From Casp-actino8 sp964614655 (GTDB lineage: Bacteria > Actinomycetota > Acidimicrobiia > Acidimicrobiales > Ilumatobacteraceae), in contig CAZTPF010000004.1 of the NCBI GenBank assembly GCA_964614655.1, positions 1-64,000 on the forward strand: 64,000 nucleotides of DNA, read 5' to 3'. Numbering within the stretch: position 1 is the first letter of the stretch; each line of letters opens with the position of its first letter. A program made the position numbers and the translations under genes. Below, one piece after another: positions 16,895 through 24,462 of the stretch. The notes beneath the pieces are model-generated. The model searched no databases and was not told where the DNA came from. It was given only the letters and a program-made list of their open reading frames with translations.

Positions 16895-19060
16895 ATGGCC
16901 GCCACCCCCTCGTCAACGGCGACGCTCTCGGAGTCGGCGTCGAAACGCCTGCTCGCCGATTTCGGAGTGCCCATGGCACCCGAAGAGACCGTGCCCGATC
17001 CCGATGCCGCGGTCGGAGCCGCCGTTCGCATCGGTTTTCCGGTCGTGGCCAAGTTGTGTGGTGACGCGATCGCCCACAAGACCGAACGCGGTCTCGTGCG
17101 ACTTCGCCTGGCCGACGAGTCGTCCGTTCGTCAGGCGGCGGCCGAACTCTTCGGCCTGGCCCGCCCCGACGACGGCGACGTCTCGGTCCTGGTGGCTCCG
17201 ATGGTGTCGGGAAACCGCGAGCTCATCGCCGGGGTCGTGCGCGATCCCCAGTTCGGCGCGAGCGTGATGCTCGGTGTCGGTGGCGTTCTGGCCGAAGCGG
17301 TGGCCGACGTCGTGTTTCGTCCGGCGCCGCTCGACACGGTGACGGCCCACGAGATGATCGACGGTTTGGCGACTCGGAAATTGCTCGGCGCATTTCGCGG
17401 CGAAGCCCCGGTCGATCGCGACGCCTTGGCCGCCATCCTGGTGGGCCTCGGACGGGTGGCCTCTGAACGTCCCGACGTCGTGAGTGTCGACGTGAACCCT
17501 CTCATCGTCGATCCGAACGGCCGTCCGATCGCCGTCGACGCCCTCGTCGAAATCGGCGACGTCACCGGCGTTGCGTCCCCGCCGCGTGCTCGCCCCACCG
17601 ACGAACAGTTCGCCGCCTTGTTCGAGCCACGCGGGGTTCTCGTGACGGGTGCGTCGACCCACCCGGGCAAGTTCGGCTTCGTCTCGTTGCACAATCTCCT
17701 GGCGTCCGGTTACGAAGGTGGGGTCTTTGGCACCAATCTTCAGGGGGAGGAAGTCCTCGGTGTGCGGACGGTCGCCGACATCGACTCGCTTCCGGACGGA
17801 GCGATCGACCTCGTGTTCGTGTGTACGCCGGCCTCGGCCAATCCCGAACTGCTCCGGGCGTGCGCGCGCAAAGGTGTGAAAGCGGCGTTCTTGACCTCGG
17901 CCGGTTACGGAGAAGCCGGGGAGGACGGACGTCGCGCCGAGGCCGAACTGGTGGCTCTGGCCGACGAGCTCGGGATTCTTCTCGCCGGACCGAACGGCCA
18001 AGGGGTGGTGAGCACTCCGGCGAAACTGTGTGCACAGATCGTCGCCCCGTATCCGCCGGCCGGCCGGATCGGTGTGGCGAGCCAGAGTGGCAACTTCGTG
18101 TCGTCGTTCATGAACTACGCGCGAGCCACCGGCGTCGGGATCAGCCGCGCGGTGTCGGCCGGTAACGCAGCAGCGGTCGGTGTGGCCGATTATCTCGATT
18201 ACTACGCCGACGATCCGTCCACTGCGGTCGGACTGGCCTATCTCGAAGGAATCACCGACGGACGTTCTCTCATGGAACGTCTGGCCTCGGTTGCTCGTCG
18301 CAAACCACTCGTCCTCGTGAAGGGTGGCTCCACCGAGGGCGGAGCCCGAGCCGCCGCATCGCACACCGGAGCGCTTGCCGCCGACGACAAGGTGTTCGAC
18401 GGCTTCTGCGCGGCGGCTGGCATCACGCGGGCCGCCACCGTCGAAGAGGCGTTCGAAGCGGCGGCGACCTTCGCCACTCAACCTTTGCCAGCCGGACCCA
18501 ACGTCGTGATCCTGACCACTGCCGGCGGCTGGGGAGTGGTCACGTCCGATGCGCTCACTCGCGAGGGAATCCTGAATCTCGTGGAGTTGCCCGACGATCT
18601 TCGGATGGCGATCGACGCCAAACTTCCACCTCGCTGGAGTCGGAGCAATCCGGTCGACTGCGCCGGAGGCGAGACACGCGACACGATCCCGGAAGTCATG
18701 GAGATCATCGCGACGCACCCGGACGTGCACTCGGTCGTGTACCTCGGGCTCGGCATCCAGGCCAATCAGGCCCGCATGATGCGCGAAGGCCGTTTCTACC
18801 CCGATCACGGACTCGAGAGAATCGTCGCCTATCACGAGCGGCAGGATCAGCGTTTCGCCGAAGCGGCCGACGAATTGTCGACTCGCACGGGCAAACCGAT
18901 CCTCGTGGCGACCGAGTTGGCCGTGGCCGATCCCTCGAATGCCGGTCCGGCGGCAGTCCGCGCGACCGGGCGCCTCTGCTATCCGTCGGGCAACCGGGCG
19001 GTCACGGCCCTCGGGCACCTCTATCGAGCCGCCGAACATCGACGTCGCCGAGGTTTCTGA
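16895..19060 (+). CDS. ADP-forming acetate/acyl-CoA ligase, fused alpha-beta type
   Basis: A 721-residue NDP-forming acyl-CoA synthetase, which interconverts acyl-CoA + ADP + Pi with acid + ATP + CoA. Domain order is unusual-end-first: an ATP-grasp beta domain (residues about 10-225, GFPVVAKLCGDAIAHKTERG), then CoA-binding (about 235-360, RGVLVTGASTHPGKFGF) and succinyl-CoA-synthetase-like ligase domains (SQSGNF and, with the phosphohistidine, SHTGALAADDKVF). Some family members act as acyltransferase/PAT-like proteins, but no GNAT domain is present. The frame upstream to 16781 runs through the tRNA and is rejected. Its stop overlaps the next ATG (TGATG at 19058-19062). Confidence 0.93.
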   Translation: MAATPSSTATLSESASKRLLADFGVPMAPEETVPDPDAAVGAAVRIGFPVVAKLCGDAIAHKTERGLVRLRLADESSVRQAAAELFGLARPDDGDVSVLVAPMVSGNRELIAGVVRDPQFGASVMLGVGGVLAEAVADVVFRPAPLDTVTAHEMIDGLATRKLLGAFRGEAPVDRDALAAILVGLGRVASERPDVVSVDVNPLIVDPNGRPIAVDALVEIGDVTGVASPPRARPTDEQFAALFEPRGVLVTGASTHPGKFGFVSLHNLLASGYEGGVFGTNLQGEEVLGVRTVADIDSLPDGAIDLVFVCTPASANPELLRACARKGVKAAFLTSAGYGEAGEDGRRAEAELVALADELGILLAGPNGQGVVSTPAKLCAQIVAPYPPAGRIGVASQSGNFVSSFMNYARATGVGISRAVSAGNAAAVGVADYLDYYADDPSTAVGLAYLEGITDGRSLMERLASVARRKPLVLVKGGSTEGGARAAASHTGALAADDKVFDGFCAAAGITRAATVEEAFEAAATFATQPLPAGPNVVILTTAGGWGVVTSDALTREGILNLVELPDDLRMAIDAKLPPRWSRSNPVDCAGGETRDTIPEVMEIIATHPDVHSVVYLGLGIQANQARMMREGRFYPDHGLERIVAYHERQDQRFAEAADELSTRTGKPILVATELAVADPSNAGPAAVRATGRLCYPSGNRAVTALGHLYRAAEHRRRRGF

Positions 19061-20532
19061 TGTCGGGTCACCGACCCTCATCGAGCCGTCGACCGCCTCG
19101 TCGAACGGTTCCGGCGGCCAATCCGATCGCGACGTTGTTGTTCGTCGCCGCCTTTCCGGCCGTGGTGCTCTTCGGGGTGTGGCAGTACGCGCAGTCCCGA
19201 GATGGAAGCGAACCGCCGGGTCCCGATGCGGTGGCGGAGTTTCCCGACACGTCGCCGGCGACTCCCGTGCTGTCGGCCCGTCGGACGCCCGAGGTCCTGG
19301 CTCGCGAGACCTCGCTCACCGCCTTCGAGAGCGCGCTTCGGCCACTCGGTGGCGCGGTGCTCCCGGGTTCGTGCGCGGCAGTCGACGTCGACGGTGTGCT
19401 CGCGCTGTCCGACGGTCTCGACACCCCGGTCGTCCCGGCCAGCACGCTGAAAGCGGTGGTGGCCGCCGTGGCACTCGAAGTGCTCGGGCCGCAGTACACC
19501 TACACCACACGCGTGTTGGCCGACGTCAGCGCCGGCACCGTCGGCTCGCTCTATCTCGTCGGTGGAGGAGATCCGCTCCTGTCGGCGTCGTGGTACCCCG
19601 ACGACAGCCGTTTCGTTCGCTACCCCCAGCAACCGGCGACGTCCCTCGACGCCCTGGCCGACGCAGTGGTGGCGGCCGGAGTCACCCAGGTGAACGGCAA
19701 CGTGATCGGCGACGGATCGCGTTACGACGCCGAGCTATATCCGCCCACGTGGCCCATTTCGTTCCGGGCCGTCGAAGGCGGACCGATCGGCGGTCTCGTC
19801 GCCAACGACGGGGCAGTGCTCGGCCTCGGTGTCCGCGGCAACGATCCGGCCCTCGGCGCCGCCGAGGAATTCGCGCGGTTGTTGAGAGAACGCGGCGTGA
19901 CGGTGATCGGACAGGCCACGTCGGGTCGCGCCCCGGGTGAGCCCTCGGCGATCGCCTCGGTGACGTCGGCACCGTTCTCGGAGATCGTCCGCGAGATGCT
20001 CGTCAACTCCGACAACAACACGGCCGAGATGGTTCTGAAGGAGATCGGCTACGCCACTCGTCAGGCCGGTTCGCGGGCGGCCGGAATCACGTCCATCGTC
20101 GAGACGCTCACGAGGTGGGGAGTGTCGATCGAAGGTCTGCAGATCGTCGACGGATCGGGTCTGTCGCGCGAGAACACCTTGACGTGTCGCACGATGCTCG
20201 AGGTCCTCGACCGCTTCGACGAAAGGTCGGTCTTCTTCCAGGCTCTGCCGGTCGCCGGTCGAACGGGCACGATGGCGTCCTATTTCGTGGGCGACCCCAT
20301 GGAGGGTCGCCTGGTCGCCAAGACCGGATCTCTCACCGGGGTGAAGGCCCTGGCGGGGTACCTGCCCGTCGACGGGGGAGGACTGGTGTCGTTCGCCGTG
20401 ATGCTGGTGGGAGACGGCGTCTCCGACGACGCCACGTTCCGTCCCGTCTGGGAGGGCTATCTGTCCGATGCTCTGGCCACCTATCCATCGGGTCCGACGT
20501 CCGATCGACTCGGACCGCTCCCATCGCGTTGA
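19060..20532 (+). CDS. dacB: D-alanyl-D-alanine carboxypeptidase/endopeptidase, PBP4 (DacB) family
   Basis: A 490-residue S13-family penicillin-binding protein that trims peptidoglycan peptides outside the cytoplasmic membrane. An N-terminal membrane anchor or signal sequence lies at about residues 23-45 (ATLLFVAAFPAVVLFGVW). The three active-site motifs are present: SxxK in PASTLKAVV, SxN in NSDNNTAEM and KTG in LVAKTGSLTG. The start codon shares bases with the preceding stop (TGATG), so it is in the same transcript as the acyl-CoA ligase. It is a substrate-level housekeeping enzyme; no oddities seen. Confidence 0.94.
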   Translation: MSGHRPSSSRRPPRRTVPAANPIATLLFVAAFPAVVLFGVWQYAQSRDGSEPPGPDAVAEFPDTSPATPVLSARRTPEVLARETSLTAFESALRPLGGAVLPGSCAAVDVDGVLALSDGLDTPVVPASTLKAVVAAVALEVLGPQYTYTTRVLADVSAGTVGSLYLVGGGDPLLSASWYPDDSRFVRYPQQPATSLDALADAVVAAGVTQVNGNVIGDGSRYDAELYPPTWPISFRAVEGGPIGGLVANDGAVLGLGVRGNDPALGAAEEFARLLRERGVTVIGQATSGRAPGEPSAIASVTSAPFSEIVREMLVNSDNNTAEMVLKEIGYATRQAGSRAAGITSIVETLTRWGVSIEGLQIVDGSGLSRENTLTCRTMLEVLDRFDERSVFFQALPVAGRTGTMASYFVGDPMEGRLVAKTGSLTGVKALAGYLPVDGGGLVSFAVMLVGDGVSDDATFRPVWEGYLSDALATYPSGPTSDRLGPLPSR

Positions 20533-20541
20533 TCGAACGTC

Positions 20542-21225
20542 GTGACGAGCCCCCGACGACTCCCCATGTTCCCCCTCGGGACGCCTTTGTTGCCCGGGGC
20601 ACTCCTGCCCCTCCACGTCTTCGAACTTCGCTACCGGATGATGATGGACGACGTGCTGGCGTCCGAACCACACGAGTTCGGCGTCGTCATGATCGAACGC
20701 GGTCACGAGGTCGGCGGGGGTGACGTGCGAAGCGACGTCGGGACGTTGGCGCGAGTCGTGAGGAGTGAGGAGGCCGACGACGGCCGGCGGGCCGTGATCG
20801 CCTTCGGGTCGAGGCGACTACGAGTCGTCGAATGGCTACCTGACGATCCGTATCCGGTCGCTTCGGTCGAGGACTGGCCGATCGCCGACGGCGCAGAAGC
20901 GGCTGGCGATGATGACGGCAGTGACGGAGACGTCGGAGTTGGTGTCTCGGGCATCGAGCAGGATCTCGTCACGAGGGTGTCGCGGTTCGTTGCACTCGTA
21001 CGTCGCCTCGACGAACGCGCGCCCGACGTCGACGGACGGTCACTCGACGAAGAGCTCGTCGACTACGTCTATCGCGTGGCATCGAGTCTGCCGGTGGGGC
21101 CAGCCGATCGTCAGGCGGTGTTGTCCGCGCCGTCGAGCGCCGAGGCGGCCCGACGACTCGCGTCGGCGATCGACGATCTCGATGCTCTCGTCAGATTTCG
21201 GGTCGGGCTCGGCACCGACGACTAG
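20542..21225 (+). CDS. Lon protease N-terminal (LON substrate-binding) domain protein
   Basis: A 227-residue stand-alone LON domain protein (PF02190): MFPLGTPLLPGALLPLHVFELRYRMMMDDVL is the family signature, without the AAA+ or protease domains. It probably recognises hydrophobic or damaged polypeptides, but the molecular role of stand-alone members is unknown. A low-complexity Gly/Asp linker (about residues 112-133) interrupts the domain before the helical half. The GTG at 20542 is chosen because the alternative ATG at the MFPLG position would remove little; the start is uncertain by 8 residues. It lies 9 nt after dacB, same operon. Confidence 0.87.
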   Translation: MTSPRRLPMFPLGTPLLPGALLPLHVFELRYRMMMDDVLASEPHEFGVVMIERGHEVGGGDVRSDVGTLARVVRSEEADDGRRAVIAFGSRRLRVVEWLPDDPYPVASVEDWPIADGAEAAGDDDGSDGDVGVGVSGIEQDLVTRVSRFVALVRRLDERAPDVDGRSLDEELVDYVYRVASSLPVGPADRQAVLSAPSSAEAARRLASAIDDLDALVRFRVGLGTDD

Positions 21226-21299
21226 GCGTCTCGCCGTCGCACGGAGGGATGTCCCGGTGCCACGGTGCCATTCGTGGCCGTCGCTGCTAGAACGTGAGG

Positions 21300-21635
21300 G
21301 TGGGCGAGCGAAGCAGGCGTGAACGAGCCGGAGTGTCCGACGTCGTCGACGTCGTCAAGGAATACGCCCGCCAAGAGACTCTCGGACCGTTGTCGGGGGC
21401 CGGTCGATGGCTCGCCCTGGGGTCGATCGGAGCGATCCTCCTCGGTGTGGGGTCGGTGTTCGTTCTTCTCGGAACTCTGCGCCTTCTGCAGACCGAGACG
21501 TCGGTGTTCGACGGTGCCTGGAGTTTCGTGCCGTACCTTGTCGTCCTGGTCGTCGCGATCGGGCTCACCATCGTCACCCTCACTCGTGTGAAGAAGGCCA
21601 CTCTCGGAAAGGAACCGCGCCATGGCTCGAAGTGA
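21300..21635 (+). CDS. Small two-TM membrane protein (phage-holin-family-like / Holin-X superfamily)
   Basis: A 111-residue protein with an amphipathic N-terminal segment (VVDVVKEYARQETLGPLSGAGRW) and two membrane helices (about residues 40-64 and 77-98), then a basic tail. It resembles the Actinomycetota proteins annotated as phage holin family, which are chromosomal and not phage-borne; no lysis role is implied. Starts are uncertain: GTG 21300 is 6 nt after TAGAAC (a near match to the leaderless -10), while GTG 21333 begins the conserved-looking SDVVDVV part. It overlaps the next gene by 14 bp. Confidence 0.7.
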   Translation: MGERSRRERAGVSDVVDVVKEYARQETLGPLSGAGRWLALGSIGAILLGVGSVFVLLGTLRLLQTETSVFDGAWSFVPYLVVLVVAIGLTIVTLTRVKKATLGKEPRHGSK

Positions 21636-21831
21636 GCGCATCACCCGCGACGACATCGAGAAGAAGTTGCGAGGCCTCCAAGGCGACGTCGCCGAGAAGG
21701 TGGAGGACCGCAAGGGCGCCTTGGCGACCGTCGCGGTCGCCGCCGGAGTGGTCGTGGTGATCGCCGTGTTCCTGCTCGGACGTCGAAGCGGTCGACGCCG
21801 TTCGACCATGGTCGAGATCCGCCGTCTCTGA
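21622..21831 (+). CDS. Small single-TM protein
   Basis: A 69-residue protein: charged N-terminal half (MARSERITRDDIEKKLRGL) that could form an amphipathic helix or coiled coil, then one membrane helix at about residues 36-53 (TVAVAAGVVVVIAVFLLG) and an arginine-rich cytoplasmic stop (RRSGRRRS). It overlaps the preceding gene by 14 bp and precedes another small protein by 6 bp, so the three are probably co-translated. The function is unknown; the arrangement resembles DUF3618-type proteins, but I cannot assign it. Confidence 0.65.
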   Translation: MARSERITRDDIEKKLRGLQGDVAEKVEDRKGALATVAVAAGVVVVIAVFLLGRRSGRRRSTMVEIRRL

Positions 21832-21837
21832 TCGAGC

Positions 21838-22044
21838 GTGTTCTCTTTTCTTCGCTCTCGCAGTCTGCGCAAGGGGTTCTTGCGGGGAGGTCGCGTGTGG
21901 AGCGCGATCGGGATCGTCGTGTGGGGGTCGCATCTGATCCGACGAGCCGTGGGTCGTCGTCCCGAAGTGGTGACCACCGAGACGATCCGACCGGGAGGAT
22001 CCCTCGTCGTCTCGTCCGTCGAGCGGGGGAGACGCCGCCGGTGA
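21838..22044 (+). CDS. Small basic protein with one weak hydrophobic helix
   Basis: A 68-residue protein, strongly basic at both ends (FLRSRSLRKGFLRGGR and ERGRRRR), with one moderately hydrophobic segment (VWSAIGIVVWGSHLI). The start is GTG at 21838. Its TGA overlaps the GTG of the sulfur-carrier gene (GTGA at 22041-22044), which ties this group of small membrane proteins to the tRNA thiolation genes in one transcript. No family recognised. Confidence 0.6.
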   Translation: MFSFLRSRSLRKGFLRGGRVWSAIGIVVWGSHLIRRAVGRRPEVVTTETIRPGGSLVVSSVERGRRRR

Positions 22045-22235
22045 TCGTCGTTCTGCGCCAACCCCGACGCGAACTACGTGTCGACGGGCCTCGTCGAGTT
22101 CATGCATTGCTCGCCGAGCTCCAACTCTCGCGCGAGGCTCATCTCGTCATCCGCAACGGAACTCTCGTCCCCGGTGACGCCCTGCTCGAAGCCGACGACA
22201 CCATCGAGATTCGTCCCGTGGTGTCGGGCGGCTGA
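22041..22235 (+). CDS. ttuB: ThiS/MoaD-like sulfur-carrier protein (TtuB-like)
   Basis: A 64-residue beta-grasp protein ending in the diagnostic Gly-Gly (VVSGG) that is adenylated and converted to a thiocarboxylate by an E1-like enzyme. The core has the ThiS pattern (VIVVLRQPRREL, LLAELQLS, HLVIRNGTLVPGDALLEADDTIEIRPV). Because a TtuA-type thiolase starts 4 nt downstream, the best reading is TtuB, the sulfur donor for 2-thiouridine-type modification, rather than ThiS for thiamine; symbol is by context. No E1-like gene (TtuC/MoeB) is in the window. In Thermus, TtuB also forms covalent protein conjugates. The GTG start overlaps the upstream stop. Confidence 0.82.
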   Translation: MIVVLRQPRRELRVDGPRRVHALLAELQLSREAHLVIRNGTLVPGDALLEADDTIEIRPVVSGG

Positions 22236-22239
22236 GCCG

Positions 22240-23211
22240 ATGAAGTGCCGCACCTGCCGGGGTCCGGCAGTCATCGATCTTCCGCGACACAACGCCAATT
22301 TCTGCGCCGATCATTTCTTCGAACTGTGTCGGCGTCAAGTCGCCAAGGCGATCGACGAGCACGGAATGTTCGGTGCCGACGATCGAATTCTGGTCGCCGT
22401 GTCGGGAGGCAAGGATTCGCTCGCCGTGTGGGACCTGCTTCTCGAACTCGGCTACCGGGCCGACGGCTATTACATCGCTCTCGGAATCGGGGAGTACAGC
22501 GACGAGTCCCGGGCCATCACCGAACGCTTCGCCTCCGAGCGAGGGCTGGCATTGAGGGTCGAATCACTGCGTGACGATCACGGCTTCGACGTTCCGACCG
22601 CAGCCAAGGTCACCGGTCGAGTTCCGTGCTCGGCGTGCGGTCTGAGCAAGAGGCATCTCTTCGACCGGGCGGCCAGAGAGGGCGGATACGACGTCGTCGT
22701 CACCGGGCACAACCTCGACGACGAGGCGGCCGTCCTGTTCGGGAACGCGTTGCGTTGGGACGTCGAATACCTGGCTCGTCAGACCCCGGTCCTCGAGGCC
22801 GGCGACGGCTTCCCGAAGAAGGCCAAGCCTCTGGTTCGGCTCTCCGAACGAGAGACTGCGGCGTGGTGCATCCTGCGCGGAATCGACTACGTGATCGAGG
22901 AGTGTCCGATGGCGGCCGGCAATCGGCACCTCCAGTACAAAGAACTGCTCAACGCTCTCGAGGAGAAGTCGCCGGGATCGAAAGCCGCGTTCTACGCCGG
23001 ATTCCTCGACCGGATGGTCCCGCTCCTCGCGGACGATCGACGGCGCGACGCACTGCATCGCTGCGTTCGGTGCGATTCGCCGACCGGAGGCGAGAGCGAC
23101 GTCTGTGCGTTCTGCCGCTTGGTCGAGCGCACACGGGGTCATGACGCGGTTCCGGTCGAGATGCTCGTCAAGAAAAAGGCGCGTTCGCGGGCGTCCCGTC
23201 GGGGAGACTGA
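22240..23211 (+). CDS. ttuA: TtuA/Ncs6-type tRNA 2-thiolation enzyme
   Basis: A 323-residue PP-loop ATPase of the TtcA/TtuA family that adenylates a tRNA uridine and replaces O2 with sulfur. N-terminal zinc finger C3-x2-C6 ... C22-x2-H25; PP-loop VAVSGGKDSLA (about 52-62); C-terminal zinc finger CVRCDSPTGGESDVCAFC. Cysteines fall at 130 and 133 (VPCSAC) and 222 (EECP), the same numbers I recall for the 4Fe-4S ligands of Thermus TtuA, which makes s2T54/s2U54 of the T-loop the favoured target. The start ATG 22240 gives the first zinc-finger Cys at position 3; an in-frame frame upstream overlaps ttuB. trmI follows 16 bp later. Confidence 0.88.
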   Translation: MKCRTCRGPAVIDLPRHNANFCADHFFELCRRQVAKAIDEHGMFGADDRILVAVSGGKDSLAVWDLLLELGYRADGYYIALGIGEYSDESRAITERFASERGLALRVESLRDDHGFDVPTAAKVTGRVPCSACGLSKRHLFDRAAREGGYDVVVTGHNLDDEAAVLFGNALRWDVEYLARQTPVLEAGDGFPKKAKPLVRLSERETAAWCILRGIDYVIEECPMAAGNRHLQYKELLNALEEKSPGSKAAFYAGFLDRMVPLLADDRRRDALHRCVRCDSPTGGESDVCAFCRLVERTRGHDAVPVEMLVKKKARSRASRRGD

Positions 23212-23227
23212 CGGAGCCCCGCGAGAG

Positions 23228-24016
23228 ATGAGCCCCATGAACGCGTTCGAGTACGGAGACAAGGCACTGCTGATCGACAGCAAGCAACGTCGTTATCTGA
23301 TCACTCTCACCGAAGGCGGTGAATTCCACAGTCACGCCGGCCTGGTTCCTCATTCCGAGATCGTCGGCCATGGCGAAGGGCGTCGGCTCGAGTCGACGCG
23401 TGGAGCCCGCTACATCGTGCTGCGTCCGACCCTCGAGGATTTCGTGATCGAGATGCCGCGAGGTGCACAAGTGATCTATCCCAAGGATCTGGCGCCGATC
23501 CTCATGATGGCCGACATCTCGCCGGGTGTTCGAGTGCTCGAAAGCGGGGTCGGGTCGGGGGCGTTGTCGATGTCACTCCTGCGCGCCGGTGCCCATGTGA
23601 CGGGGTACGAACTACGGCCGGATTTCGCCGATCGAGCGACGGCCAACGTTCGTTCGTTCCTTGGCGCCGCGGCGCTCGATCGATACACGGTTGAAGTACG
23701 CGATTGCTACGACGGGATCGACCCGACGTTGACGGGGGAGATCGATCGGGTGGTGCTGGATCTGCCCGAACCGTGGCAGGTGGTCCCACACGCCGAGACG
23801 GCTTTGCGACCCGGTGGAATTCTGGTCGCCTACACGCCGTCGATCACTCAGGCCGCCGAAACTCGACGGGCGATGGCGTCGCCCCGATGGACGGCGACTC
23901 GCACCATGGAAGTCCTTCACCGCGGGTGGTACATCGAGGGAGCGGCCGTTCGGCCCGACCACCGCATGGTGGCCCACACCGGATTCCTGACCGCGGGCCG
24001 ACTACTCGACGTCTGA
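23228..24016 (+). CDS. trmI: tRNA (adenine-58-N1)-methyltransferase TrmI
   Basis: A 262-residue class I SAM methyltransferase forming m1A58 in the tRNA T-loop. The N-terminal beta domain (HAGLVPHSEIVGHGEG) is followed by the SAM motif I VLESGVGSGALSMSLLRAG (about 103-121), and the catalytic-motif segment VVLDLPEPWQVV. The family is a tetramer in Actinomycetota. ATG 23228 is chosen (GGAG 11 nt upstream); ATG 23237 is the alternative and would give 259 residues. TrmI upstream of the proteasome ATPase gene is a conserved actinobacterial arrangement; being third after ttuB-ttuA is more notable. Confidence 0.95.
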   Translation: MSPMNAFEYGDKALLIDSKQRRYLITLTEGGEFHSHAGLVPHSEIVGHGEGRRLESTRGARYIVLRPTLEDFVIEMPRGAQVIYPKDLAPILMMADISPGVRVLESGVGSGALSMSLLRAGAHVTGYELRPDFADRATANVRSFLGAAALDRYTVEVRDCYDGIDPTLTGEIDRVVLDLPEPWQVVPHAETALRPGGILVAYTPSITQAAETRRAMASPRWTATRTMEVLHRGWYIEGAAVRPDHRMVAHTGFLTAGRLLDV

Positions 24017-24060
24017 GGCACGTGATCCACCACGGTCCCACTCGATGGTGGGGGCGTCGA

Positions 24061-24306
24061 TCAGGGTTCGATGAAGATGCACTCGCCGGGGCACTCCTCG
24101 GCGGACTCGATGACGGCGTCGAGCTGACCGTCGGGAATCTCGGCGAGACCGTCGGCACCCTGCGGGTTGCCCTTGGCCGTCGCGTAGATCTTGTCGCCCT
24201 CTTTGACGTAGGCCAGACCGTCGTCGAGAAGAGTGAAGACGTCAGGTGCGATTTCCTCGCACAGACCGTCGCCGGTGCAGAGATCCTGATCGATCCAGAC
24301 CTTCAT
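24061..24306 (-). CDS. Single-cluster ferredoxin with CxxDxxC motif
   Basis: An 81-residue ferredoxin of the short [3Fe-4S]/[4Fe-4S] type. Cluster ligands read C10-x2-D13-x2-C16 and C72-P, i.e. Asp replaces the second Cys of the usual motif, as in Pyrococcus furiosus ferredoxin, where Asp ligates a convertible cluster. An extra Cys76 is present and may be the disulphide partner or unused. It is the small electron-carrier type used by P450s and oxidoreductases. It is divergent from mpa, tail-to-tail with trmI. The frame extends far upstream as antisense of mpa and is rejected; ATG 24306 begins the canonical MKVWIDQDLC. Confidence 0.9.
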   Translation of the reverse strand: MKVWIDQDLCTGDGLCEEIAPDVFTLLDDGLAYVKEGDKIYATAKGNPQGADGLAEIPDGQLDAVIESAEECPGECIFIEP

Positions 24307-24438
24307 AGTTCTCGTGCTCTCCTCGTGTCGACGGGCCCGGGGGCGCTCGTTGGCAAGTGTTGCGTGCGGCACTCTCGTACCTGCTCCGATGAATTGTACA
24401 CCGAGGGGTCCGCCGTCGCACGATCGGCTGGTGCGGTG

Positions 24439-24444
24439 TAGGTT
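24439..24444 (+). promoter_or_regulatory. -10 TAGGTT upstream of mpa
   Basis: TAGGTT ends 6 nt before a GTG at 24451, which fits the leaderless pattern; alternatively the RNA starts there and the ATG at 24463 is used with GGAGG (24453-24457). Confidence 0.55.
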
Positions 24445-24462
24445 GCCGACGTGGAGGTCTCG

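Noticed and set aside
21294..21635. Prophage holin
   Set aside because: No other phage genes nearby; similar proteins are chromosomal in Actinomycetota.
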